Assembly (NCBI RefSeq): GCF_000284595.1
Contig: NC_017671.1
Coordinates: 4,710,001 to 4,769,156 of the forward strand
DNA length: 59,156 nucleotides
Direction: 5' to 3'
Origin: Stenotrophomonas maltophilia D457
GTDB taxonomy: Bacteria; Pseudomonadota; Gammaproteobacteria; Xanthomonadales; Xanthomonadaceae
Part shown: one piece after another, positions 42,524-51,150 of the stretch
How the letters are laid out: each line of letters starts with the position of its first letter
How positions within the stretch are numbered: position 1 is the first letter of the stretch
Notes under the pieces: model-generated
The model's database searches: none
Seen by the model: the letters and a program-made list of their open reading frames with translations, nothing else
What the model was told of the DNA's origin: nothing
Position numbers and translations under genes: made by a program

Positions 42524-43421
42524 GGTCGTGCATCTCCGCGCGCAGGTGGTCGATGAACACCCGCAGCTTGGGCGCCATCTGCTCACGCGCGGGGTAGTAC
42601 AGGTGGAAGCCGGGGAATGGCGGCTGCCAGTCCTGCAGCACGCTCTGCAGTCGCCCGGCGGCGATGTCGTCGGCCATCAGCGAGGCGAAGCCCTGGGCCA
42701 TGCCCAGCCCCGCCAGCACGGCGCGATGGGCGACGCCGGCATCGTTGAACACCAGCCGTCCGCTCACTTCCACGTCCAGGTCGTGGCCTTCGCGGCTGAA
42801 TTCCCAGCGCATCAGCCGGCCGTTGGCCAGCCGGTGCACGATGCAGGCGTGGCCCTGCAGGTCATGCGGGGTCTGCGGCACGCCATGGCGTTCGAAATAG
42901 GCCGGCGTGGCTACCACCACCTGCCGCTCGGGTGGCCCGACCGGCACCGCGATCATGCCCTGTGCGAGTGATTCGCCCAGGCGGATGCCGGCGTCGAAGC
43001 CCTCGGCCACCAGATCGGTCAGCGCGGGGTCGACGCACAGTTCCACCTGCACCTGCGGGTAACGCGCAAGGAAGTCGGGCAGCCGCGGCAGCACCATGCG
43101 ATCGGCGACGATGCGCGGCAGGGTCACGCGCAGCCGCCCGGCAGGCACCGAGCGCGCGCTGTCCAGTTCGGCAAATGCCTGGTCGATCTGGTCCAGGCCG
43201 CCGCGCACGCGCTGCAGGAAACGCGCGCCGTGCTCGGTCAGGTTGACCCGCCGCGTGGTCCGCTGCAGCAGCCGCACGCCCATCCGCGCTTCCAGCGCGC
43301 GCACGCTCTGCGACAGCGCCGAGGTCGACACACCCAGGGCATCGGCGGCGCGGGTAAAGCTGGCGTGCTCGGCCACGTGGACGAAAGCGACCACAGCAGT
43401 GAGCGGGACGGAGGCATCCAT
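42519..43421 (-). CDS. LysR family transcriptional regulator
   Basis: A 300-residue LysR-type regulator of the CrgA-like group: VVAFVHVAEHASFTRAADALG, VSTSALSQSVRALEARMGVRLLQRTTRRVNLTEHG as HTH region, and the effector domain with LVAEGFDAGIRLGESLAQGM. The ATG at 43421 starts MDASVPL; the longer frame upstream is not conserved-looking and crosses the promoter region. A 15-bp dyad (43424-43438) sits directly at its start, and the aldo/keto reductase gene lies divergently, a likely target. Its stop codon is provided by a REP element. Confidence 0.9.
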   Translation of the reverse strand: MDASVPLTAVVAFVHVAEHASFTRAADALGVSTSALSQSVRALEARMGVRLLQRTTRRVNLTEHGARFLQRVRGGLDQIDQAFAELDSARSVPAGRLRVTLPRIVADRMVLPRLPDFLARYPQVQVELCVDPALTDLVAEGFDAGIRLGESLAQGMIAVPVGPPERQVVVATPAYFERHGVPQTPHDLQGHACIVHRLANGRLMRWEFSREGHDLDVEVSGRLVFNDAGVAHRAVLAGLGMAQGFASLMADDIAAGRLQSVLQDWQPPFPGFHLYYPAREQMAPKLRVFIDHLRAEMHDR

Positions 43422-43423
43422 TG

Positions 43424-43438
43424 TGAAGGCAGCCTTCA
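43424..43438. promoter_or_regulatory. 15-bp dyad at the LysR start, candidate operator
   Basis: TGAAGGC-A-GCCTTCA, a perfect dyad with 7-bp arms, ends 3 bp upstream of the LysR ATG and 104 bp before the aldo/keto reductase gene. It fits a LysR binding site for autoregulation and divergent control. Confidence 0.55.
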
Positions 43439-43461
43439 AGGTAAGTCCGGTGACACGCAGT

Positions 43462-43470
43462 TTATCCACA
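43462..43470 (+). promoter_or_regulatory. Isolated perfect DnaA box
   Basis: TTATCCACA, an exact consensus DnaA box, in the LysR-aldo/keto reductase gap about 15.5 kb from the origin-side boxes. A single 9-mer can occur by chance, so function is uncertain. Confidence 0.4.
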
Positions 43471-43542
43471 TGATGGCGTGGAGGATGCTGTGCCCCTCGC
43501 CACTGCCCATCCAGACGTGGCGCCTTCCCCAAGGAGATCCAC

Positions 43543-44538
<996 letters not shown>

Positions 44539-44713
44539 CGGGGGCCGGGACGAACGTACACCGGTGGCTGCCGCCGGATTATGCCGATTCCGGCAGCCTG
44601 GCCGGGGCGCAGCGCGTGCCCCGCCATGCATGACCCCCGTCAGTGGTAATGCTGCGCTGCGTTCGGTCACACTCGGGAACTTGTCGTTCTTAGTCACCCC
44701 TTCCGAGGCCTGC

Positions 44714-46141
44714 ATGTCCCTGTTCCGGCGCAAGTCCCTAGATTCCGTCACCGTCCACGAAGCCGGCAGGCGCCTGATCCCGACGCTCAGCTGGCCGCAC
44801 CTGATCGCGCTGGGCATCGGTGCCATCGTCGGCACCGGCATCTACACGCTGATCGGCGTCGGTGCCAACCTGGCCGGCCCGGCCGTGCTGATCTCCTTCG
44901 CCATCGCCGGTGCGGTCTGCGCCTGTGCGGCGCTGTCCTATGCCGAGCTGTCGACGATGATGCCGGCCGCCGGCAGCGCCTACACCTACAGCTACAGTGC
45001 GCTGGGCGAGGTGTTCGCCTGGGTGGTGGGCTGGAGCCTGATCCTGGAGTACTCGCTGGTGGTGAGTACGGTGGCGGTGGGCTGGTCCGGCTACTTCGTC
45101 GGCTTCCTCGAATGGGTCCACACCCAGTTCGGCTGGAACGTGCACCTGCCGGCCTGGCTGGCAGCCGGCCCGCACGTGGAAGGCGGCATGATCAACCTGC
45201 CGGCGATCATCATCACCTGGCTGGTGGCCGGCATGCTGATGGCCGGGACCAAGGAAAGCGCCACGCTCAATGCCATCCTGGTGGTGTTCAAGCTGATCGC
45301 GCTGGCGATCTTCGTGGCCGTGGCCCTGCCTGCGTTCGACAGCGCCAACCTGCAGCCGTTCATGCCGTATGGCTTTGCCAAGTCGATGGGCCCCGATGGC
45401 GTCGAGCACGGCGTGATGGCGGCAGCGGCGATCATCTTCTTCGCCTTCTACGGCTTCGATGCGATCTCCACTGCTGCGGAGGAGACCAAGAACCCGGGCC
45501 GTGACCTGTCGATCGGCATCATCGGTTCGATGATCGGCTGCACCATTGTCTACGTGCTGGTGGCGCTGGCCGCAGTGGGTGCGATGAGCTACGCCGTGTT
45601 CGGGCACAGCGCCGAGCCGCTGGCGCTGATCATGCGCCAGCTGGGCCATCCGACAGCGGCGATGGTGATCGGCGTGATTGCGATCATCGCGCTGCCGACC
45701 GTGCTGCTGGCCTTCCTGTACGGCCAGAGCCGCATCTTCTTCGTGATGAGCCGCGACGGCCTGCTGCCGCGTGGCCTGTCCAAGGTCAACGCGCGTACCG
45801 GCACGCCGGTGGCGACCACACTGTTCACTGCGGTGGTGGTGTCGGCGCTGGCCGGCGTGGCCCGCCTGGACGAGATCGCCGCGCTGGCCAATGCCGGTAC
45901 CCTGGCCGCGTTCACTGCAGTGGGCGTCTGCCTGGTGGTGCTGCGCCTGCGCGAGCCGGACCGCGCGCGCACGTTCCGCACGCCGCTGGCCTTCGTGGTT
46001 GGCCCGCTGGCCGCGCTGGGTTGCATCTACCTGTTCATCAGCCTGCCGCACACCACCCAGCTGTACTTCCTGTTGTGGAACGTGGCCGGCCTGGTGCTGT
46101 ACTTCCTGTACAGCCGCCGCCACGCACTGATCGCGAAATAA
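44714..46141 (+). CDS. APC-family amino acid permease (cationic amino acid transporter type)
   Basis: A 475-residue inner-membrane permease with about twelve to thirteen hydrophobic helices. The first helix has ALGIGAIVGTGIYTLIG, the G-x-G substrate-backbone motif of the APC superfamily; AALSYAELSTMMPAAGSAYTYSY and FFAFYGFDAISTAAEETKNPGRDL are typical of the YfnA/CAT subgroup. Amino acid specificity cannot be told. The ATG at 44714 follows a 175-bp gap that contains a hairpin (GGCTGCCG/CGGCAGCC near 44565). Two REPs follow the gene. Confidence 0.92.
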   Translation: MSLFRRKSLDSVTVHEAGRRLIPTLSWPHLIALGIGAIVGTGIYTLIGVGANLAGPAVLISFAIAGAVCACAALSYAELSTMMPAAGSAYTYSYSALGEVFAWVVGWSLILEYSLVVSTVAVGWSGYFVGFLEWVHTQFGWNVHLPAWLAAGPHVEGGMINLPAIIITWLVAGMLMAGTKESATLNAILVVFKLIALAIFVAVALPAFDSANLQPFMPYGFAKSMGPDGVEHGVMAAAAIIFFAFYGFDAISTAAEETKNPGRDLSIGIIGSMIGCTIVYVLVALAAVGAMSYAVFGHSAEPLALIMRQLGHPTAAMVIGVIAIIALPTVLLAFLYGQSRIFFVMSRDGLLPRGLSKVNARTGTPVATTLFTAVVVSALAGVARLDEIAALANAGTLAAFTAVGVCLVVLRLREPDRARTFRTPLAFVVGPLAALGCIYLFISLPHTTQLYFLLWNVAGLVLYFLYSRRHALIAK

Positions 46142-46155
46142 CCGGCTCGCCGGTG

Positions 46156-46213
46156 GTGCCGGCCGTTGGCCGGCAACTCGTATCCTGTTGTGCCGGCCGG
46201 CGGCCGGCACCAC
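46156..46213. repeat. Pair of SMAG-like REP palindromes
   Basis: Two palindromes with TGCCGGCC-type arms (46156-46175 and 46187-46213) lie between the permease and the convergent dipeptidase. Ends read GGTGCCGG and CCGGCACCACC, so the pair is arranged head to head. Confidence 0.8.
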
Positions 46214-46224
46214 CGCAGGGCGTT

Positions 46225-47466
46225 TCAACCGCCCTGTTTTGCCGCGTAATCCTGCGCCTGGCGCATCACCCGCAGCAGGTTGCCGCCCCAGATGCCGGCA
46301 ATCTGCTGCTCGGTATAGCCCTTGCGCAGCAGCCAGGCGGTGATCTTCGGCAGCTGGCTGACATCGGGCAGATCACTCAGGCCACCGCCGCCATCCCAGT
46401 CCAGGCCGATGCCCACGTGCTCGGGGCCGACCACCTTGAGGATGTGCTCGAAGTGGGCGAAGAAATCATCCAGGCTGGCGTGGCGCACCGGGTGCTCGTG
46501 GTCCAGTGCCTGCTCGGCCTTCAGCAGGGCAACACCCTGCTCGATGCCCATGCCTTCCCAGCCGCCCAGCTGCCTGCTCAGCGCTTCTTCGGCCTGCGTG
46601 CGCTCGGGCGTCTTCGCGGTGTCGATCAGGTAGCCGCCATAGGCGTTCACCTGGATCACGCCGCCGGCCTTGGCCAGCTTGCGCAGCCGCGCGTCATCAA
46701 GATTGCGCGGGTGGTCGTACACCGCCTTGGCCGAGCTGTGCGACAGCACGAAGGGCACCGGCATCATCGCCAGCAGGTCGTCGAACACCGCGTCCGAGGC
46801 ATGCGACTGGTCGATCACGATGCCCAGCTTCACTGCCTGCCGCACCAGCTCCTTGCCGGCCGGGCTCAGGCCCTTCCACTCCGCGCCCTTGGGATCGGTG
46901 GCCGAATCGGCGAACTCGTTGTTGGCGAAGTGCACGGTGCTGAGCAGCCGCAGGCCGGCGCGGTGGTAGAACGAGAGCAGGCTCGGGTCTTCCACCAGCG
47001 GGCTGGCATTTTCCATGCTGATGTAGACCACGCGCTTGCCGGCGGCCTTGATCCGCGCCGCATCATCGGCGGTCAGTGCCAGCGCGAAGCGCGCGGGATT
47101 GGCCGCCAGCATCTCGCGGATTTCCAGCAGTCGCTGCAGGCCGTGGTCACGCTCGGCCAGGTGGGCCGCTGCGCTGCGATCGCCCTGGTCGGTGTAGATC
47201 GCCCAGAAACCGCCATCGAGCGCACCTTCGACCATGCGCGGGTAGTCCACCTGCGAAAGCGCGTTGCGGTCGTGGCGCTGCTCGATGTCGAAGCCGGTGC
47301 GGCCGAAGTTGGCCGGTGTATCCAGATGGCTGTCCAGAGTGACCAGGCGCTGCTGCAGCGCCTTGGCGCGGGCCAGTTCCTGCGCACTGAACTCGATGGC
47401 GTGGGCGGACAGCGGCGCACACAGCGCCAGGGCAAGCACGACGGACAGGTGGCGCAACGATGGCAT
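46225..47466 (-). CDS. Membrane dipeptidase family protein (peptidase M19)
   Basis: A 413-residue exported zinc dipeptidase. Signal peptide 1-23 (VVLALALCAPLSAHA). Metal-binding and family motifs: LDSHLDTP (His-x-Asp), YISMENASPLVED with the bridging Glu, RLLSTVHFANNEFADSAT, IVIDQSHASD, FVLSHSSAKAVYDHPRNL and HVGIGLDWDGGGGL. Members cleave dipeptides, often with D-residues, in the periplasm. ATG 47466 is the natural start. It is flanked by REPs on both sides. Confidence 0.93.
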   Translation of the reverse strand: MPSLRHLSVVLALALCAPLSAHAIEFSAQELARAKALQQRLVTLDSHLDTPANFGRTGFDIEQRHDRNALSQVDYPRMVEGALDGGFWAIYTDQGDRSAAAHLAERDHGLQRLLEIREMLAANPARFALALTADDAARIKAAGKRVVYISMENASPLVEDPSLLSFYHRAGLRLLSTVHFANNEFADSATDPKGAEWKGLSPAGKELVRQAVKLGIVIDQSHASDAVFDDLLAMMPVPFVLSHSSAKAVYDHPRNLDDARLRKLAKAGGVIQVNAYGGYLIDTAKTPERTQAEEALSRQLGGWEGMGIEQGVALLKAEQALDHEHPVRHASLDDFFAHFEHILKVVGPEHVGIGLDWDGGGGLSDLPDVSQLPKITAWLLRKGYTEQQIAGIWGGNLLRVMRQAQDYAAKQGG

Positions 47467-47520
47467 GGGCTCTCACCGGCAATGGGAAGAGCCCGACCAT
47501 AGCGCTGCACCCGGCCTTTT

Positions 47521-47582
47521 TGTAGAGCCGAGCCCATGCTCGGCTGCCAGACAGATCATCCGACCGTGGGCTCGGCTCTACA
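47521..47582. repeat. Paired REP forming a 62-bp inverted repeat (TGTAGAGCCGAGC type)
   Basis: Outer arms TGTAGAGCCGAGCCCA and TGGGCTCGGCTCTACA-like ends are exact reverse complements over 15 bp; the left unit keeps its own hairpin (GAGCCCATGCTC). Same family as 36534-36594. Confidence 0.85.
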
Positions 47583-47601
47583 GAGATCGGCAGTGACGCG
47601 G

Positions 47602-48771
47602 TCAGTCCACCACGCGGCAGAACACGGCCTTCAGGTAACGCGATTCCTGCACGTGGGCCATGAACGGGTGGTCCGGACCGGCGCCGGCCACCTTCAGGAT
47701 CTGGATCGTGCGGCCGGAGAAATACGCCGCGCGGCGCAGCATGTCGAGGAACTGGTCCTCGGCCACCAGGCCGGTGCAGGAGAACGTGGCGAACAGGCCG
47801 CCCGGCTTGACCACGCCCAGCGCCAGCTTGTTCATGTCCAGGTACTTCTTCAGCGCAGTGATGACCTGGTCGCGGTCGCGGGTCATCTTCGCCGGGTCCA
47901 GGATCACCACGTCGTACTGCTCGCCACGATTGGCCGCATCACGCAGCCACGGGAAGATGTCGGACTGGACGAACTTCGGGCGCACGTTGTTCAGGCGCGA
48001 ATTGCCCTTGGCGATCTGGATGACGTCTTCATCGATGTCGATGCCGACCACTTCCGAGGCGCCTCGCGCCGCCGCGTACACCGCAAAACCGCCGGTGTTG
48101 CAGCACAGGTCCAGCACGCGCTTGCCTTCCACCTGCTGGCTCAGCCACTCGCGGTTCTCGCGCTGGTCGGCGAAGAAGCCGGTCTTGTGCGCACCGGCCG
48201 GGTCGGCGCGGAACTTGATGCCGTACTCGGTGATCACCGACGCTTCGGTGGTGGTATTGCCGTGGAAATCGAAGCTTTCCTGTTTCTGCACGTGCTCATC
48301 GGCGAAGCTGTGGAAGCGGCAACCCGGGAACTGCTCGCGCAGGGCGTCGTAGATCCACTCGCGGTGGCGGAACATGCCGGCGGCGAAGAATTCGACCACC
48401 ACCAGGTCGCCGTAGCGATCCACCACCAGGCCGGACAGGCCGTCGCCTTCGCTGTGCACCACGCGCCAGGCGTCGGAGACCGCGTCGAGCTTGAGCACCT
48501 CACGGCGCAGCGACACCGCCTGGGCAATCTTGCGCGAGAACCAGCCGGCATCCACCGGCACGTTCTGGTCGGTCTCAAGGATGCGCACGGCAATACGCGA
48601 ATGCCCGTTGTAGAACCCGCGGCCAACGAACTCGCCATCAATGCCGACCACGTCGACGATGGAACCGGGCTTGGGCCGGACGGTCGGCTTCTCGACCAGT
48701 TTCTGGAAGATCCACGGGTGGCTGGAGCGCCACGCATTCTTGAGGCGGACAATCGGAAGGGGGGTATTCAT
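47602..48771 (-). CDS. rlmI: 23S rRNA (cytosine-C5) methyltransferase RlmI
   Basis: A 389-residue SAM-dependent methyltransferase, expected to make m5C1962 in 23S rRNA. The N-terminal PUA-like domain (about 1-80: HPWIFQKLVEKP, PGSIVDVVGIDGEFVGRGFYN) precedes an EEHEE-type linker and the methyltransferase domain: VLDLCCNTGGFAVYAAARGASEV (SAM loop), VILDPAKM (NPPY-like variant) and FSCTG with the catalytic Cys at about 332. Length equals the family's usual 390-400. Start ATG 48771. Confidence 0.93.
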   Translation of the reverse strand: MNTPLPIVRLKNAWRSSHPWIFQKLVEKPTVRPKPGSIVDVVGIDGEFVGRGFYNGHSRIAVRILETDQNVPVDAGWFSRKIAQAVSLRREVLKLDAVSDAWRVVHSEGDGLSGLVVDRYGDLVVVEFFAAGMFRHREWIYDALREQFPGCRFHSFADEHVQKQESFDFHGNTTTEASVITEYGIKFRADPAGAHKTGFFADQRENREWLSQQVEGKRVLDLCCNTGGFAVYAAARGASEVVGIDIDEDVIQIAKGNSRLNNVRPKFVQSDIFPWLRDAANRGEQYDVVILDPAKMTRDRDQVITALKKYLDMNKLALGVVKPGGLFATFSCTGLVAEDQFLDMLRRAAYFSGRTIQILKVAGAGPDHPFMAHVQESRYLKAVFCRVVD

Positions 48772-48794
48772 CCACCCATTGTAAACCGGGCGCC

Positions 48795-48910
48795 GGGGTC
48801 AGATCCCCGCAGGGGCTCTGACCCCCGCCGGCGTGCCAACCAAGGTTGGCACCCACCAGGCCGGAACGGGCTCGGGAATGGGGTCAGAGCCCCTACGGGG
48901 ATCCGACCCC
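48795..48910. repeat. Two GGGGTC palindromes flanking one GTGCCAACC REP
   Basis: GGGGTC...GACCCC palindromes at 48795-48825 and 48880-48910 have the inner stems GATCCCC/GGGGCTC and GAGCCCC/GGGGATC; between them lies GTGCCAACCAAGGTTGGCAC (48833-48852). They fill the rlmI-terC gap upstream of the terC promoter. Confidence 0.85.
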
Positions 48911-48921
48911 TCGTCCCCCAT

Positions 48922-48950
48922 TTGACGTCGGCCCAGCCAGACGGCAGAAT
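48922..48950 (+). promoter_or_regulatory. Sigma-70 promoter of the riboswitch-terC transcript
   Basis: TTGACG (48922-48927) and CAGAAT (48945-48950) are separated by 17 bp. The start point would fall near 48957, immediately before the aptamer's conserved GGGGAGTAG. Confidence 0.75.
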
Positions 48951-48959
48951 CGGCGCCAG

Positions 48960-49078
48960 AAGGGGAGTAGCTCCCAGACGTTGTCGCCGTCATTTCGAGC
49001 CCGCAGGCTCCGGTGCAACGGCAGTTCCAGCCGACTGGAACTGCGAGCGAGACCTTCGCCGTACTGGCGAAGCTCTGT
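48960..49078 (+). ncRNA. yybP-ykoY manganese riboswitch
   Basis: Upstream of the TerC-family gene lie the two most conserved blocks of the yybP-ykoY aptamer: AGGGGAGTAGCTCCC (48961-48975) and GCGAGACCTTCGCC (49047-49060), the latter opening a stem closed by GGCGAAG (49066-49072). Between them are variable stems, including GGCAGTTCCAG/CTGGAACTGC around 49020-49044. This class binds Mn2+ and usually raises expression of Mn exporters. An expression platform is visible: TCCGTTG (49101-49107) is complementary to CAACGGA (49143-49149), which overlaps the only ribosome-site-like sequence before the ATG at 49158. This suggests control of translation. Confidence 0.9.
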
Positions 49079-49157
49079 CCCTGGATCCCCCTCCCGATCC
49101 TCCGTTGCAGATCCTCGCCGTCCGGCCTGGCATTCATCTTTCCAACGGACATTCCCA

Positions 49158-50120
49158 ATGCAGACGATCGGTAACGTGTGGTTGTGGGGCGGCTTCGCAG
49201 CGGTGGTGGTCATCGCCCTGCTGGTCGACCTCGTGTTGATGCGCCATGGTGGACCGCACAAGGTCACCTTCAAGGAAGCCCTGTGGTGGTCGATCGGCTG
49301 GGTCGCGCTGGCCCTGCTGTTCAACGCCGGCCTCTGGTACTACCTGAATGAGACCGCCGGCCAGGTGGTGGCCAACAAGGTCGGCCTCGAATTCCTGACC
49401 GGCTACCTGGTCGAGAAGGCGCTGGCGGTCGACAACATCTTTGTGTTCCTGATGATCATGAGCTACTTCGCAGTACCGGAGGAGCAGCGCCAGAAGGTGC
49501 TGATCATCGGCATCCTGGGTGCGATCGTGCTGCGTACGATCATGATCTTCGCCGGCAGCGTGCTGATCAGCCAGTTCCATTGGCTGCTCTACGTGTTCGG
49601 TGCCTTCCTGCTGTTCACCGGCTGGAAGATGTGGTTCGCCGCCGGCCAGGAACCGGATCTGGAAACCAACCCCGCCCTGCGCTGGATGCGCAAGCACCTG
49701 CGCCTGCTGCCGGACTACGCCGGCAATGCGCTGAGCGTGAAGCGCGATGGCGTGCGCTGGTTCACCCCGCTGTTCGCGGTGCTGATCCTGATCGCGGTCA
49801 CCGACGTGATCTTCGCCGTGGACAGCATCCCGGCGATCTTCGCGATCACCACCGACCCGTTCATCGTGCTCACCTCCAACGTGTTCGCGGTGCTGGGCCT
49901 GCGTGCGATGTTCTTCCTGCTGGCCGGCATGGCCGACCGCTTCCACCTGCTGCCGTACGGCCTGGCGCTGGTGTTGGCCTTCATCGGCATCAAGATGATG
50001 ATCATCGACCTGTTCAAGATCCCGACCCCGGTGTCGCTGGGCGTGGTCGCGGTGATCATCGCCGCCACCGTGGTGCTGAGCCTGAAGTACCCGCCGAAGG
50101 AAGGCTCGGGCCACGCCTGA
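49158..50120 (+). CDS. TerC-family membrane protein (Alx/MeeF-like, probable Mn2+ exporter)
   Basis: A 320-residue inner-membrane protein with about nine hydrophobic helices, the length of E. coli Alx. The two acidic TerC repeats that line the metal path are present: FLTGYLVEKALAVDNIFVFL and IAVTDVIFAVDSIPAIFAIT. Because a yybP-ykoY Mn riboswitch precedes it, manganese export is the best inference; tellurite resistance, suggested by the family name, is less likely. The start at 49158 is fixed by the short ribosome-site sequence (ACGGA) inside the riboswitch platform. Confidence 0.92.
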   Translation: MQTIGNVWLWGGFAAVVVIALLVDLVLMRHGGPHKVTFKEALWWSIGWVALALLFNAGLWYYLNETAGQVVANKVGLEFLTGYLVEKALAVDNIFVFLMIMSYFAVPEEQRQKVLIIGILGAIVLRTIMIFAGSVLISQFHWLLYVFGAFLLFTGWKMWFAAGQEPDLETNPALRWMRKHLRLLPDYAGNALSVKRDGVRWFTPLFAVLILIAVTDVIFAVDSIPAIFAITTDPFIVLTSNVFAVLGLRAMFFLLAGMADRFHLLPYGLALVLAFIGIKMMIIDLFKIPTPVSLGVVAVIIAATVVLSLKYPPKEGSGHA

Positions 50121-50226
50121 GCCTGAGCGGTGGGAAGACGCGGCCGGCGGGATTGTCCCGCCGGCCGCACCCACTCTCCCGCAACAGTGGCCTTGGTTTC
50201 GCGCCAGCCACCGCCATTGCTGAGGT

Positions 50227-50997
50227 ATGGACAACAACACGCCCCTGCCCGCCGGCGACGTGCCGGCCCCCCGCAATGACCGCTCGCGCATCCTGCGGGC
50301 GTTCAATGTCAGCCTGGCGGCCGTGCTGGTGCTGGTGGCCGTGTTCGCCCTGCAGGGCACGTTCGACTGGCGACCGTGGGCGGTTGCGCCGCTGGAAGCC
50401 AAGGGCCTGCTCGGCCTGATCGGCGGCCCGATGCTGCATGCCTCGGTCGAGCACATCGCCGCCAACAGCATCGCCATCCTGATCCTCGGCACCCTGGCCG
50501 GCAGTGTGTATCCCAAAGCCACCGTGCGCGCCCTGCCCCTGCTGTGGCTGGGTTCGGGCCTCGGCGCGTGGATGCTGGGCAATCCGGGCAGCGTGCACCT
50601 GGGTGCCAGTGGCGTGACCCACGGCCTGATGTTCCTGCTGGCCAGCCTCGGCCTGCTGCGCCGCGACCGTGCGGCAATCGCCACCGGCCTGATCGGCATG
50701 CTGTTCTATGGCGGCATGCTGATGACCATCCTGCCGCATGCCGATGGCGTGTCCTGGCAGTCGCACATGGGCGGCGCCTTCGCCGGCATCATCGCCGCGC
50801 TGCTGTTCCGCAACGCCGATCCGCTGCCGCCGCGCCAGCGCTACAGCTGGGAAGACGAAGAAGACGAGGCCGAGCCGCTGGCCGACGACGAGCTGGAGCC
50901 GCCGTCTCCGCAGCGCGTGCCGGTGTTGTGGCAGCCGCGCGAGGGCCAGGACTACGTGGTGATCCCGTTCCGCCGGCCGGACGAGCCGCGCAGTTGA
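50227..50997 (+). CDS. Rhomboid family intramembrane serine protease
   Basis: A 256-residue membrane protease with six hydrophobic helices. The catalytic Ser is at about residue 128 in HLGASGVTHG (GxSG motif) and the catalytic His at about 180 in WQSHMGGAFAG; HASVEHIAANSIAI carries the His-Asn oxyanion region on helix 2. The C-terminal 55 residues are cytoplasmic and acidic/Pro-rich (EDEEDEAEPLADDELEPP), an extension not found in GlpG. Start ATG 50227. The substrate is unknown. REPs follow the stop. Confidence 0.92.
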   Translation: MDNNTPLPAGDVPAPRNDRSRILRAFNVSLAAVLVLVAVFALQGTFDWRPWAVAPLEAKGLLGLIGGPMLHASVEHIAANSIAILILGTLAGSVYPKATVRALPLLWLGSGLGAWMLGNPGSVHLGASGVTHGLMFLLASLGLLRRDRAAIATGLIGMLFYGGMLMTILPHADGVSWQSHMGGAFAGIIAALLFRNADPLPPRQRYSWEDEEDEAEPLADDELEPPSPQRVPVLWQPREGQDYVVIPFRRPDEPRS

Positions 50998-51007
50998 GGG
51001 GACGGTC

Positions 51008-51141
51008 GTGCCGGCCGCTGGCCGGCAACCTCATGAACCGGTAGTGGCCGACCTTGGTCGGCGCGGTTGTTGCGTGCCAACCAAGGTTGGCACCTACCAG
51101 AGCACACCGGCCCCCGGGTAGCGCCGGGCCATGCCCGGCGC
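51008..51141. repeat. Cluster of four different REP palindromes
   Basis: Within 134 bp: GTGCCGGCCGCTGGCCGGCA (51008-51027), GTAGTGGCCGACCTTGGTCGGC (51041-51062), GTGCCAACCAAGGTTGGCAC followed by CTACC (51074-51097), and GTAGCGCCGGGCCATGCCCGGCGC (51118-51141). Each has a GTAG or CTAC head and its own stem sequence, so four subfamilies of the SMAG type lie side by side between converging genes. Confidence 0.88.
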
Positions 51142-51150
51142 GTTGATCGC

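Noticed and set aside
47536..49239. 567-residue plus-strand frame over rlmI and the riboswitch
   Set aside because: Shadow of rlmI running through REP elements and the riboswitch.
49158..50120. Tellurite-resistance protein
   Set aside because: The family name suggests it, but there are no other ter genes and a manganese riboswitch precedes the gene.
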